From positions 62,001 to 126,000 of the forward strand of contig NC_018245.1 of assembly GCF_000227135.1 (NCBI RefSeq): a DNA stretch of 64,000 bases, read 5' to 3'. Source of the DNA: Leishmania donovani. Its lineage: Eukaryota > Euglenozoa > Kinetoplastea > Trypanosomatida > Trypanosomatidae. A program made the translations under genes and the position numbers. Every line of letters begins with the position of its first letter. The first letter of the stretch is position 1. Shown one piece after another: positions 45,808-56,422 of the stretch. The notes under the pieces are model-generated. The model searched no databases, had not been told where the DNA came from, and saw nothing but the letters and a program-made list of their open reading frames with translations.

Positions 45808-48207
45808 GGTGCCGGCCAGGGTATGCGGATGATTGTGCGCGTGCAGACGAGTGTGTCGGAGAGACGCTGAGCGTAGGCGTTGATCGAGTGACCAAGAGTC
45901 AAAGTGCGCAGAGACAAATGTGTGCTTGTGTGTGTGTGTGTGTGTACGCGTGAAAGGGATGCTGCAGGGGGAGGGGTCGATTCTCTACGCGTCAGCTGAG
46001 TACCGCAAGAGCAGGAGGAGTCGCAACACCCGCAGCAAGGCGAAGGGGCGCAGCAGCAGAGTCGATAGAGAGCGAATAGCGCAGAAACGGAAATGCCACA
46101 ATTATAAGCAAAAAGGTGTAGGGAAAGCGAGGGGAGAGAGAGAAGGAGGGAGAGGCGAGATGTGCGAAAAACCCCTGCGCACCCAATGGCACGGCTTGAA
46201 CAAAGTGGAGTTGATGAAGTCGACTAGGCGTGCCACGCGTCTGTTCTCTGTGCGCATGTATCCAGGGTGTCTGTGTGTGGGTGGGTGGATGGTAGAGAAA
46301 GAGAGAGAGAGACGAAGAAGAAGCAGGGAAAGGCGCGCACGAGTCCAACTCACTCGCGCAGCCGCTTCCGCGGGATCTCTGTGTTGGCTGTAGCTACCAC
46401 AGAATCTGCACGGACGGACGCAAAGTGATGGCACGCACAAGAGAGAAAGAGGGTGCGCAAGGACAGCAAGATGGCAGGCAGGTAGCTGTGGCAGCGCGTG
46501 CATGTCTTTCGCGAGGCGCAGCCGTGGCAAGGAGTCACGCTGTGAGCCTCTTGGCAGAGAGGGAGCGTGTGTGTGACGCGCAGCACACCGACTGCTCGAG
46601 CGAGAGTAAGAGAGGTGGCAGGAGGAAGGGGCGGAGGAAGAAGATGAGGCGATGGCAGTACTTGCCTTCATCAAGTGGCCCTGAGCGCTACACACGCAGT
46701 CCTTGTATGCCGAGGCGTGGTGAAGCGAGCGGACAAATAGAGAGGCCCCCACGCACGCATATACACACCTACACCAAGAGTACAAGGGCGCGGGAGAGGA
46801 CCCCGCAGCTCCCTCGGTAAGCAAAGGGCATGTGCATGCCATCTCGCATTCGGTGCGGGTGGTGCAAGGAGGGGGAGCCTCAAATGCACGGGCCAAGTCA
46901 AGGTCGCCTGGATTGCGCCGGTACCACAGCATGTCACACGGCATTCCAGCGCCCGCCGGGCCGCCCCAAAATCACCACGCTCCCCCAGCTCTCACTCACA
47001 TCGCCGCCCCTCCCTCTTTTGTTACCGCCCCTCTCTCGCTCTCTCCTCGCCTGGCACAGTGATAAGCTCCTCCTCTCTCGCGCGCGCTCTCTCGCTCTCC
47101 CAGACGTGGACCCAACACGTCTCCACCGCAACGCATGCTCTCTTCAGCACGCCGATGCTCAGAGCCCCGCCTGTTATGTCATCTTTCCGTGTAGGTTTAT
47201 CTGCATGCAAGCGCAAGTGGCACGTGTGTTAGCAACCATTAACAATCGACAGGCGTCCGACATGTGTGCGATGTACGTGACGGGGTGTAGGGTCAACGCG
47301 GGAGAGACACGCTAGCACAGGCATACACACACACGCAGTCACAGTGCACGCACAGAGAGAGAGCAGGCGCAGCCGAATTAGGATAGCTTTGGTCCCTCTG
47401 TCTTCTCTTTCGCCTCCGCCGCGTCCAACACCACCACCGGCACACCGGTAGATGACGCTATAGCTCAGCGATAAACACGCTCAGGGTAGAGCAGCTCCTG
47501 CTGAGATACGCGCCACTAAAACAGCCTCCCTCCTCTATCGCCTTCACACACATGGCCAAGCCTATTGAGCTCAGGCAGCCGCGACTTCATGACGGTGTTG
47601 GTGGTGGTGTCGGGTGGTGCACACGCGCTGTCTGTGCCGTGCAGACGATTATTCGTCGTTGTGGGAGTCGTATCCGTTATGAAACTTACTAGGCAGAGGA
47701 CAAAGAAAGAGGGGATGCCGACACGGCCCACACAACACACAAACCCAAGCAAAGAAAACGGCGGAAGAAGAGGGGCAGAGCAGCGCCGCACATGTCCGTT
47801 CGCGTGGCCCCTTTCATCGTCGCGCCGCAAAGACGGCTTCCACCGAAGAACGACGAAAGCAGATTCGTCCGCGTATCCGAAACCGCCGATGGCATGCTGT
47901 TCGTCAACGGCACCTCAACGTGCCGACAAGGCACAGCAACAAGCGCTACAGCAATGTTTAGTAGGCCGGGTTGGTCACCCTCCACAGAGCCACACCCCAG
48001 ACCCATCCATACGGCGATAGGCCGGCGCGCCAGACATACAGCATGAAGAACTGGAGCCGCTTCGCGCACTTACACATACACAATGGAGTGGGGAGGGGGG
48101 AGGGGGTATCATCACGCGTTGCATCGTAGCAACGTCCACCACAGCCTCCCCATTTCGCTTCTCTCTCCTTCCGCCTCCTTTCTGGCATCCTGTACAATCC
48201 AACTGCT
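45808..48207. other. Intergenic region, L7-like gene to RRM protein
   Basis: 2.4 kb with no supported gene. Includes a GT run at about 45929-45945, purine-rich blocks (46290-46330) that form pyrimidine tracts in transcript sense, and a C/T-rich plus-strand block near 46980-47100. Frames present are compositional. Confidence 0.5.
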
Positions 48208-49104
48208 TTAGGCGGCCTTGCGCTTCACAGCCACCGTCGTGGACTTCTTCGCCGCAGCAGCAGTCTTGCACTGCTTCTCGACCGTGATCTGCTGCAGCTG
48301 GTCTGATAGGTACGCGGCGAAGGAGTGCTTGTTGACGATCTCCAGCTTCTGGTGAACGGAACGGTGGCGCTCGATGAAGAGCTGGCGAGGCGGGTGGAAG
48401 TCAAAGGGCGCTATGTGGCGGAGAACTTCCTCTACGTGTTCGCCATGCGTGGCAATGGTCTCTACAAGATCTTCAATGCACAGCACGTTGTACTGGCCCA
48501 GTGCCTGCTCCAGCAGCAGGTTGCCGCTGATGAGCCGCTTCGTCTGCGTCTCCTCGTTGTACAAGGAGCCGCGGGTGCGAAGGAGCGACTCCACCTGAGC
48601 CCTGTCCGGCTGGCCAACAATCGAGAAGGGTGTCAACTGCTCAATGAGCTTCTCCGTGCGTGGCGTCAGGCTGATCAGGCGTGCCGAGTAGATCTTGAGA
48701 AGGCCCAGCTTTCTGAAGGCCGCCGCCACCTCCGGCGGGATCTGCGACCCCTTCGCGCGCACCACGAGCCGTACCGGGCTCTCACGCAGCCGCTTCTTCA
48801 GTTCCCCGAAATTCACATGGCGGCGGCGGCCCTCGACCTTCTCGCCGATCTTCTGGAACTTGCGTCCTTGATTCTCCTTGCGCTGCGCGTGCTTCAGGAT
48901 CGTCTGAGCGGAGATAAACTTCTTCGTCGAAAGCTTGCGCTTGCGCTTCGCGTCTAACTTGTTCTTGTGGCGCTCACGGCGCTCCTGCAGCTTATCCTTA
49001 CGCAGCACGCGATCAGCACGCAGCTGCTCAACGGACTTGCGCTGCAGAAGAATGGTCTCCTTCACGCGCTCGCCCGGCAGCCACTTCGGCGGGTTCTTTC
49101 CCAT
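48208..49104 (-). CDS. Ribosomal protein L7-like / RLP7-type ribosome assembly factor
   Basis: 298 residues, longer than a typical L7 (about 240-260). A Lys/Arg-rich N-terminal helix region (about 10-95; QERRERHKNKLDAKRKRK) is followed by the L30/L7 ferredoxin-like fold (about 108-245). The recognisable core is SPVRLVVRAKGSQIPPEVAAAFRKLGL, broken here by the L7-style KIYSARLISL and a GSLYNEETQTKRLI segment. The C-terminus does not show the GGDAGNRE-type motif near the end of canonical eukaryotic L7; instead it continues with an Ala/Lys-rich tail. This fits RLP7/RPL7L1, the L7 paralogue that occupies its place in pre-60S particles during ITS2 processing in the nucleolus, more than L7 itself. 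The choice between the two is inference. Confidence 0.85.
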   Translation of the reverse strand: MGKNPPKWLPGERVKETILLQRKSVEQLRADRVLRKDKLQERRERHKNKLDAKRKRKLSTKKFISAQTILKHAQRKENQGRKFQKIGEKVEGRRRHVNFGELKKRLRESPVRLVVRAKGSQIPPEVAAAFRKLGLLKIYSARLISLTPRTEKLIEQLTPFSIVGQPDRAQVESLLRTRGSLYNEETQTKRLISGNLLLEQALGQYNVLCIEDLVETIATHGEHVEEVLRHIAPFDFHPPRQLFIERHRSVHQKLEIVNKHSFAAYLSDQLQQITVEKQCKTAAAAKKSTTVAVKRKAA

Positions 49105-51083
49105 GATGGCCGTGAAAGGGAAAAGAGTTGGTGAGTGCTCCTACGTGCGTGGAAAGGGCTTGCGTGGACGCACAAAGAAACGATAAAGGAAGAGGAGAAG
49201 CGGTGCAGTGCAGGCGTCCGGGAGTAAGGCGGTGAGGGAGACGATACGAACTCGAGAAAGCGCGTGTCACGCCGGCGTGAGAGAGCGGTCGGAAGTGTTC
49301 TGCTCAGCTGGGGAAGGAGAGGCACCACGCACGACAACCCAACAATGAAGCACCACCGAGACGTCGCCGTTCCCACGATGGGAGAGTAGTGAAAGATGCA
49401 GACAACGAGAAGAGAGAGAGGGCAGCAATTACTGTTGCACGCGTCGGAGGACGGAGTATGGACATAAAGAGAAACCTTCGCGCGCCGCGGTAGTCATAGC
49501 GCCAGCCACGCAGCGAGGGGGAGGGGGTAGACGGTGACTCGACACATCCAGCCTCCCCCCCCCCAACACACACACTCTGCGACGTCCACGCTTGGAGGCA
49601 CCGCCGGCCTTGCTATGGCCGCATTGTGTCTGTGAGCGCTGTCGTCGATGGCAAACAGCACGGAACGGGTGAGCGACCAGCCTGAGTTCTCCAGTGGTGT
49701 CCCGGCGTGGAAAACAGAACGCTCAGCCACCAAGTCACCAGACGCTCGCGTCCTTATCTCGTTCGGCTACTCTTTGGTTCGAAGAGACTGAGTCGCTGGG
49801 TTGTGCGCCGGATGCTGATAAGACTGATACACCGTACACGGGTCTTGTGGCTGCGCCGCTGTGCCGCACCCTTGCGCGTGAATACGCCGCGCCCTCGTGT
49901 GATAAGGCGCCCTCACACCCTCGCCCCTCCCCTGACCACACCACGAACCCTCACCAAGATGTCAGGTAGACCGCTTCTTGTCTGCGCCGAGACAGAGGGA
50001 GAGGCACGCGGATAACGATAGCGAAAGCGTTAGCAGAAGTGGGCTCACGCATAGAGAGAGGGGGGAGCGGGTTAGAGGCGATCAAACACACACACAGCAA
50101 CTCCTCCACACAAGAGTGATACGAAACTTTTCAATCAGATCGAGCGCAAGAGCACCAAGTGGAAAAAAAGAAAAGCGGAGGCGAAGGCTGAGCAGAAACG
50201 TGCACCGACGGAGTTTGGCAGGGCACACCTGAGAGAAGGAGAGAGGGTGAGCACCGTAAGAAAGAGCGCGCAGCACGCTTCGGTAACAGAAAAAAAACAG
50301 AATACACACGCACACACCAAAGGGAATGCGTTGGAGAGGGTGTTGGCGACGGCAAGGCTCGTCCCGACGATGGGCTAACATGCCTGCGAGAGAATGAGAG
50401 ACAAAGAGAGCAGCAACGGGCACGGAGAGAAACGGTAGGCATGCAGGAGAGAAAGTCTGGGTAATGCAACGTGGGACCGAGCAGGCGAGAAGACGACCGG
50501 TAGTGGAGGTCGGTCCAGAGGGCGAGTAGGAAGGAGGGTTGCTGCACTGACACGCACACAGAGAAAGCGAGATATCGGCCTTCGAGGAAGGGAAAGAGGC
50601 AGCTCCCTTACCGCCCAACGGCGCGTGCAGTAGGCAGCCACAAGGGCCACAAAGGAAACAAAAAGCTTTTCAAAACCCTACCATACAAGCGGCGCCCCAT
50701 ACGGGCGGAGGAGTGATGCTTGTAAAAACGGAGCCGGTGGCGACGACGTATCATGGGCAAGCGCTCTCATTCTCCTCTGCCGTTGCCCGCTGTCCGATCC
50801 GTGAGAAAGGCAGCCGGCACGGCGCATGTGAAGAAAGGAAAGCATGCATGGGTATGAAAGAGGTCAAGGATGTCCGCGCACCCGTCTCGCTCACGGCGCG
50901 GCTCTGCTGCTGTTTTGCTAGGCGAATGGAAAGTGAGTGGAGAGAAGGAAGGGCTGGAGCAGCGGCAGCATCGTTGTCATGTCGTGCAGTGGTGCGAAGA
51001 CGGGGGAGGGGGGAGCGAGCCAACGGCCAACAGTCGACACTAAACTCACACAACAGCTTCCTATGCCACACGAGCGTGTGGTA
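49105..51083. other. Intergenic region, membrane-protein gene to L7-like gene
   Basis: 2 kb without a supported gene. Purine-rich plus-strand blocks at about 49170-49210 and 50390-50620, and a C-run near 49556. The block at about 49170-49200 is a candidate trans-splicing pyrimidine tract for the L7-like gene. Confidence 0.5.
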
Positions 51084-52298
51084 TTACTGCTGGAGCAGTC
51101 TCGAAACATGCTGTCTTGAGGGTACAATGTCCAAGAGCTCGTTGTCTTGCAAGCAGAGCACAAGCACCAGAGCTTGGTCCTCAGTCCTGGCCCCTGACGT
51201 GCCGGTTCCATTCCAGCCGTAGGTACCAACGGAGGAGCACCACGAAGCAACGATCACGTATGGCGCCTTGTAGGTGTTAGCGAGGTCCATGGCAAGCCGC
51301 GGAATGTACTGCGCCGCGTCCATCGCCGATGTCAACGACTCCTGTGTCATCTTCCTGCTCAGCTGCGCCTCACGACGACGGAGGTCAGGCGGCAAGGGAT
51401 CAACTACAGAAGGTGGGGCGGCAGCTGCGCCCACCGCGGCACGAAGCGCTGCTTGCGGCATCGACGTTATCTGTAGCAGCTCCTCCCACGCATTGAGGCC
51501 TGACTTTCCGCTGCGCCACCGCTCCGTCGGCGGACGCTTCAGCTCCGCAGCGTCCACGGCAGCAGACCACTTGCGAATCGCGTTCTCCGACACGAAGACA
51601 AAGAGGGGGTCTTTGGCGCCGCCATCGCCCTCATTACTTGCTGTCGCCACCGCTGCCACTCTCTCCCGCAGTCGCTCCGGAGCCGGGAGCGTGTGCACAC
51701 GCAGGACGCGTAGAGACCGCTGGTGTTGATCGCCCATCAACGCGCGTCGGTGCGACTGCCAGGCGGAGGGCAGGATGAGCACTTGTCTGTCATCCTCTGT
51801 GTCTTCAGACCCAGCGCCGCCCGCAAGAGAGGCGAACACGCATGTTGGGTATACCGAACCCAGCGTCGCGATCCACTCATTCAGCATCCCACTGGCGGTC
51901 AAGCGCGACGAAGCCGAGATGAGGGTGAAATCGCCGACGGCGAAGTAGTACTGCCAGCGAGATGCGAGGGAGAGCAACTGCTGCTCTCTCTCGGCCCGTG
52001 ACGATACACGATCGAGAGTACCGCCATGCAGCAGCTCTGCGTCGGCGTCTGTTAGTCGAAGAACAGCCACGGACACGATCTGCGTCACCGCAGAGGTGAA
52101 GAAAGTCGGTCCTGCGGACGATGTGGCGTCATCGGTGCTGTGAAGACGTCGAAAGACGGCCTCGGTCCGCTGCTGCACCTCGCGCGCGCCCGTATTCCCA
52201 CACCAAGCAATAACGAGTACGTAGATAATAAACGCCGTCGCCACTGCAGCGGTGTGACGATCTGCAAAGTACTGAATAATGTCCCGTGCGGGGACCAT
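51084..52298 (-). CDS. Conserved-looking membrane-anchored protein, function unknown
   Basis: Start placed at 52298 (MVPARDIIQYFADRH), giving 404 residues. An in-frame Met 61 codons upstream would add a poly-Ala/Arg sequence typical of untranslated DNA. Residues about 15-35 (TAAVATAFIIYVLVIAWCG) form one hydrophobic segment near the N-terminus, leaving a large C-terminal domain on the other side (type II topology or signal anchor). The rest has normal Leishmania codon composition, with hydrophobic strand/loop patterns such as IVSVAVLRLTDADAEL and a C-terminal DQALVLVLCLQDNELLDIVP. No family motif recognised. Kinetoplastid-specific subunits of ER complexes have this topology, but nothing in the sequence proves such a role. 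Confidence 0.8.
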   Translation of the reverse strand: MVPARDIIQYFADRHTAAVATAFIIYVLVIAWCGNTGAREVQQRTEAVFRRLHSTDDATSSAGPTFFTSAVTQIVSVAVLRLTDADAELLHGGTLDRVSSRAEREQQLLSLASRWQYYFAVGDFTLISASSRLTASGMLNEWIATLGSVYPTCVFASLAGGAGSEDTEDDRQVLILPSAWQSHRRALMGDQHQRSLRVLRVHTLPAPERLRERVAAVATASNEGDGGAKDPLFVFVSENAIRKWSAAVDAAELKRPPTERWRSGKSGLNAWEELLQITSMPQAALRAAVGAAAAPPSVVDPLPPDLRRREAQLSRKMTQESLTSAMDAAQYIPRLAMDLANTYKAPYVIVASWCSSVGTYGWNGTGTSGARTEDQALVLVLCLQDNELLDIVPSRQHVSRLLQQ

Positions 52299-52967
52299 GA
52301 TTTCAGGGACTAAAGATACGTGAGTGCGTTTCCATGTGCCTGCGCAACGCCTGAAGGTCAGCGCGCTGCCGAGCGACGTGGCAACCGAGCGAGAAAGGGG
52401 ACAAGCTTTTGAGGGCCTAGCGCACAATCTGGCAGAAGCCGCGGCAGCAGCAGCAGCAGCAAGGATCTGCCCGCCCTTCAACCCGCCTTCCTCTTTTCTT
52501 TTTGTGTATTATTGATTCAAGTGTGATGGTGTGCGCTGTCAAGCTTCCTGAGCGGCAAGCGAGCCAAAGAGAGAGAGGAGACTAAGAAGGACTGAAAATG
52601 CACGAGGAACGGCACGCATGTGCATCGCTGCCCCACCCCACCCCGAAGCTCGCAGCCGACACTTTCGCCCCCGCTTCGTCCGCCTGCTGCGGTGGCACCC
52701 AACGCACTGAAACAGTCATGCACCTTCTCTTCACTCAAGCAAAACTGCGGACGAGTCGCACACACGATCAAGTGTGCCATAGAGCCACTTCTACGTGCCA
52801 ATGCTGACGAGGTGTTTGCCTGCAGTCCGCGCATGCGCTCTGCAAGCGTCTCTCAAGGAGCGCTGCGCCAAGACACGAAAATCGCACCCGATAATTTCGC
52901 ACAACAGACCCCATCCACTCACGCAGCAGCCGAGACGCTCAACACCACTTGTCTCGTTTTCCTCCTT
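52299..52967. other. Intergenic region between two unknown genes
   Basis: About 0.67 kb. Contains a (CAG)n-type tract near 52443-52461 within the unlikely upstream extension of the membrane-protein gene, and a T-rich tract near 52494-52512. Nothing else recognised. Confidence 0.5.
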
Positions 52968-53708
52968 TCAATCGGCGTCGCGCAGAAGCTTGTGGCGCTG
53001 CCGTCGGACGTGGGCCGCGTAGTCGTCGTCCTTGGCCGTGAGTTGCCCCTCCTCAGCTGGCTGCACAAACGCCGGGCTCTTCGCAGTGCGCTCGCGCTGC
53101 ATATCCTTCAAAATATCATCCTTCACAAATCCGGGCACGGCAGGCGAGGAAAGCGTGTTGCCCGCCTCGAACCAGTAGTTTTCCCCTGTCGGGGTGCCTT
53201 CCTGCACGTAGCGCTTCGTCGACTGTTCCTCTGCGTGTGCACGGCGCAGTTTATCGCTGGCGATGCCGCTCATGTAGGTGCCTAAACGGTCGGCAAACTG
53301 GCTTTGCTGATAGCGGGTGAGCTTCTCTGGTTCTTGGCCGCCCATCAGCCGACGTGCCTCGAGCAGGCACTGCCGAAAATCCGACTCGTCGTGCATGATG
53401 CTGCGGAAATAGTCAGCAGCCTCCTGCGACTGACGACCGCCCTCGACGGAGCGCTGCACAAGCGACAAGATCCACTCATCTGTGTCGTCTAGCTGCAAAC
53501 TGTCGGTGGCTGCCACCTTTGAAGAGGTGGGCGAGGAGCAGGGAGACGTAGAAGCGGCGGGGCCGGTTGCACCGTTTGGCGTCCCATGAGGTGATGGGCT
53601 GGGGTCTGGCGAACTGACGCGCCCTTCTCGGAAGCAGCGTCGCGCAGCGCACGCAGCAAACAGCGTGGTCGCGCTCTGCGCTGCAAGGGCCAAGGGGATG
53701 GCACGCAT
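52968..53708 (-). CDS. Hypothetical protein, possibly mitochondrial
   Basis: Start chosen at 53708 (MRAIPLALAAQ), 246 residues; an in-frame Met 18 codons upstream (53762) is the alternative. The first ~28 residues are hydrophobic/Ala-rich with Arg and no acidic residue, like a mitochondrial presequence or signal anchor. Residues about 30-65 form a Pro/Ser/Gly-rich spacer. The remaining ~180 residues are hydrophilic and mostly helical-looking (DDTDEWILSLVQRSVEG, EAADYFRSIMHDESDFRQCL). There is a conserved-looking aromatic patch (GENYWFEAG) and a basic end (VRRQRHKLLRDAD). No known domain recognised. Codon composition resembles the recognised genes, so it is probably real. Confidence 0.78.
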   Translation of the reverse strand: MRAIPLALAAQSATTLFAACAARRCFREGRVSSPDPSPSPHGTPNGATGPAASTSPCSSPTSSKVAATDSLQLDDTDEWILSLVQRSVEGGRQSQEAADYFRSIMHDESDFRQCLLEARRLMGGQEPEKLTRYQQSQFADRLGTYMSGIASDKLRRAHAEEQSTKRYVQEGTPTGENYWFEAGNTLSSPAVPGFVKDDILKDMQRERTAKSPAFVQPAEEGQLTAKDDDYAAHVRRQRHKLLRDAD

Positions 53709-54565
53709 CGCGTTTCGCAGGAGAAAGCCACCTCGAGCCTCGAATGCTTGAACGTGGAGCAAGAAATAAAAAAGCGGATCGACTCACGGGTACGACACAC
53801 GTCAATGGACACTGTGCGCGTGTGCCGTGCGGCCCGCCCGTCGAGCGCACAGTTTGCGAGAGGTGCCGCGACGAGAAAGAGGGAGGAAGAGAGAGATGTA
53901 GAGCAAACCAAAAACGCGCTCGTAGACGCCACACGTCGCCAACCTCCCTTCTGTAGCGGATGTCTACGCATACAGGTATGTCTTGCGCCACTGCGAGACA
54001 AGCGCGTGCAGAGAAACGGCGGCGAAAAAGGGGGTAATGAGCAGAGCACACGGCAAGTAATGAGCACTGTAGAAGCGCGTCAGAAGCGGGGGAGGCGCGG
54101 AGAAGGAGACAGAAATTCGTCTGCTACACCCCTTTCGCCTCCCTGCGCGATTCTCCATCGCTGAAGACGCACTGCCAACCACCACCTCCAACGCAGAGCG
54201 GAGCACAGAGTACCACTTCGCACATTTTGAGACAACGCACACTCACACGAGGGTCCAACGTTCCTGATGCCAAAACGACACCGACAAAAAAAGCGTTCAT
54301 GTCAGCGATCCCACACACATGGCACACTGTAAATCCAGCGCCGACCGTGGAGGATGGCGCCTCGCCATCGCGCCGCTTCCTGCCTCTGTGTTTCCGTGTT
54401 GCACCGCACAGCACTGGAGTCGGCAACGACACCGAAGAGAAACAACGAAAAAAGGAAAAATCGAGCGCTGCCGACACAACGCGCGTTGAGCAAGAGAGGC
54501 CGGGTGCTCACCCCCTGGATACGTGCGAACCCTCTTCCCCCCCCCCCACCTCCCTTCCTGCCACG
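53709..54565. other. Intergenic region between two small unknown genes
   Basis: 0.86 kb with no supported gene. Includes a C-run at about 54537-54547. Some purine-rich plus-strand sequence (53870-53900) could supply the trans-splicing tract of the 52968-53708 gene. Confidence 0.5.
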
Positions 54566-54922
54566 CTACTCGCGAAGAGACAGATGGGTGGGAGAGACGT
54601 TGTACTTGTACACGTACACATCGGGCCGATGATGCGCACGGTACGCCTCAATCTCCTCCTCAAAGTACGGCTCGCTGTGAAAGCTGACGGGCAGCGGATC
54701 GTTGAAGTTGGAGCGCGACAGCTTGGCGAACGCACCGACCTTCTTTTCCGTCGTGTGCGGCGCCCACGAGACGCGGCGGGCGTGACTGACAGCCTCCTTG
54801 CTGAAGAAATCCTCTGTGCGAACACTGAGAGCGCGAGAGGGCGTGATTAATGCTGGAGACACCACGGCGCCGCCAACGGTGCGCCTGGTCGCTGCAGCGA
54901 GAGGACGCAGACCTCCTAGCAT
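54566..54922 (-). CDS. Small probable mitochondrial protein
   Basis: 118 residues. The N-terminal ~35 residues are rich in Arg, Ala, Thr and Ser without acidic residues (MLGGLRPLAAATRRTVGG...SRALSVR), a strong mitochondrial presequence pattern. The mature part is hydrophilic with many aromatic residues towards the end (SEPYFEEEIEAYRAHH, DVYVYKYNVS). No membrane segment. Size and layout fit an accessory subunit of an inner-membrane complex or the mitoribosome, but I recognise no family. The start at 54922 is the first Met of the frame and gives a full presequence. Confidence 0.72.
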   Translation of the reverse strand: MLGGLRPLAAATRRTVGGAVVSPALITPSRALSVRTEDFFSKEAVSHARRVSWAPHTTEKKVGAFAKLSRSNFNDPLPVSFHSEPYFEEEIEAYRAHHRPDVYVYKYNVSPTHLSLRE

Positions 54923-56014
54923 TCCTTGCAGGCGCCCGCGTGGAACGGTGGCGTCTTAGTGGTGCACAAGACGACTGAGAAGAACACTGCTGCGGCGCCG
55001 ATGAGCTCACGAGTGAAGTTCCAGAATACGAAAACAGAAGGAGAAGGAGAACAAGTGGAGAGCCAAGGGTGGCGATGGAGCGGCAGCGGAGGCAACAGGT
55101 GCCCAATACCTCTGGCAAGAAGACGCATCTGCTGCAAGCCAATAATGGGCGTGTCGGCCGCGCACACAGAGGAGTCGTGGCTCTTAAACCAGCAGCTGGA
55201 GGTGCTTTTTACTGCCCTCAAGCCCACCTGCTAAAACCATCTTGGGCAAGCGTATATCTCTGGTATTTGGGGGGCGGTTACTCCGACTTCAATTGGGCTC
55301 CTCAGCGCAAGGCGGGTCAAAAGCGGGCCTGGTCGCAGTACCATGTTCACCACTGTCACACGCAATATACGAGTGCACCTGCGTGGGGCCCGCACCTCGT
55401 CGAGTCCCTTTCAGATTTCGTTGCTCGCTCGCTCTGCCACTCCACAAGCCAATCCTTACTTTGGGATGAAGCACATTCGCACGCAGGCGTGAAAACGCCT
55501 CCTTCCGATGAGCGCGCCGTGCAGTGGCGAGACAGAAAACAAGGAAGACGCGCACTCACACACACTTAGGAGGGGGAGGGTTTGAGCTGTGGAGTGGAAA
55601 AGCAGCAAGCTCGTTTCAAAGAAAAGAACACAGGCGGGGAGGGGGTGGGTAAGAAACCTTCGAAGAGCAGGAGGGTATATTATCCATTTTTTCTTCATTT
55701 CTTTTGGTGGAAGGAGGCGGCATGGCCCGCGGAGGTGCCTCACATACACGCGAAGCATATGGTCAAGCATGCGAAGCGCACCGCCAGCCGCGCACCACAG
55801 CCGTGAAGAGGAGCGAGACGCGAGAGAAAGACAATGAAGGAATACGGTAGGAGCGTAGAGAAGTGGCATTTTTTTAAGTAAGAGAACGGGCCACGCTTCC
55901 GCGCGCGCCAACAACCATGTACACGTACATGCGGTGATACGCAGGCGAGACCTGCAAAGCAGAAGAGCAGACGTGTGACGTCGTGTGCGACGCCTGTGCT
56001 CGCCGCTCACTTCA
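54923..56014. other. Intergenic region upstream of the small mitochondrial gene
   Basis: 1.1 kb with mixed composition and no supported gene. The G-rich plus-strand block at about 55568-55650 is pyrimidine-rich in transcript sense. Confidence 0.5.
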
Positions 56015-56299
56015 TCACCGCCTCGAAGCCCTTGGCGCCTCCTTTTTGGTATCCTTGCTAAGCTCCTTCGCCACTTGCCGAGCATCAGCCCCGCAGCGCC
56101 GATGGCCATCTCGGCGTTGCAGCCGGCGAATGGCATGACTGAAGTCGTACAGGAGGCCGCACGGCAGCTACACCACCTTGTCGTCGTGGATGCGGGGCCG
56201 ACACACCGAACAGGTCTTCGATGTGCCGGGGATAAGAGCAGAAATGATGTTGGCAATGAGGGCAGAGGCAAACGAAAATAGAAGAAGGCAACAACACAT
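56015..56299 (-). pseudogene. Relic of a membrane-anchored RING-finger protein
   Basis: One minus-strand frame from the Met codon at 56299 to a double TGA at 56017-56012 reads as a hydrophobic segment (about 56293-56235; LLLFSFASALIANIISAL), then KTCSVCRPRIHDDKVV, an in-frame TAG at 56170-56168, LPCGLLYDFSHAIRRL, and HRRCGADARQVAKEL. The order C-x2-C, LPCG-[H], C-x-D-A matches a RING finger, but the His after LPCG is Leu, the next two ligand positions are Asp and His, and one Cys of the last pair is missing. TAG is one change from CAG (Gln). Upstream the frame meets a stop near 56293-56350, so the 5' part is gone or shifted. It lies just downstream of SIDER copy 3 in transcript sense. Original protein unidentified. 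Confidence 0.5.
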
Positions 56300-56422
56300 C
56301 TCCGTGTATCGGAGACGGAGAGTGCCGAAGAGGTCTTGACGGGGGCTCCGTCAGAAAGTCGTGAAGGAAGAGAAGTGAGAAATGTGTGTATTCCCTGCAC
56401 TGTAGGGTCATCAAGCACCCCT

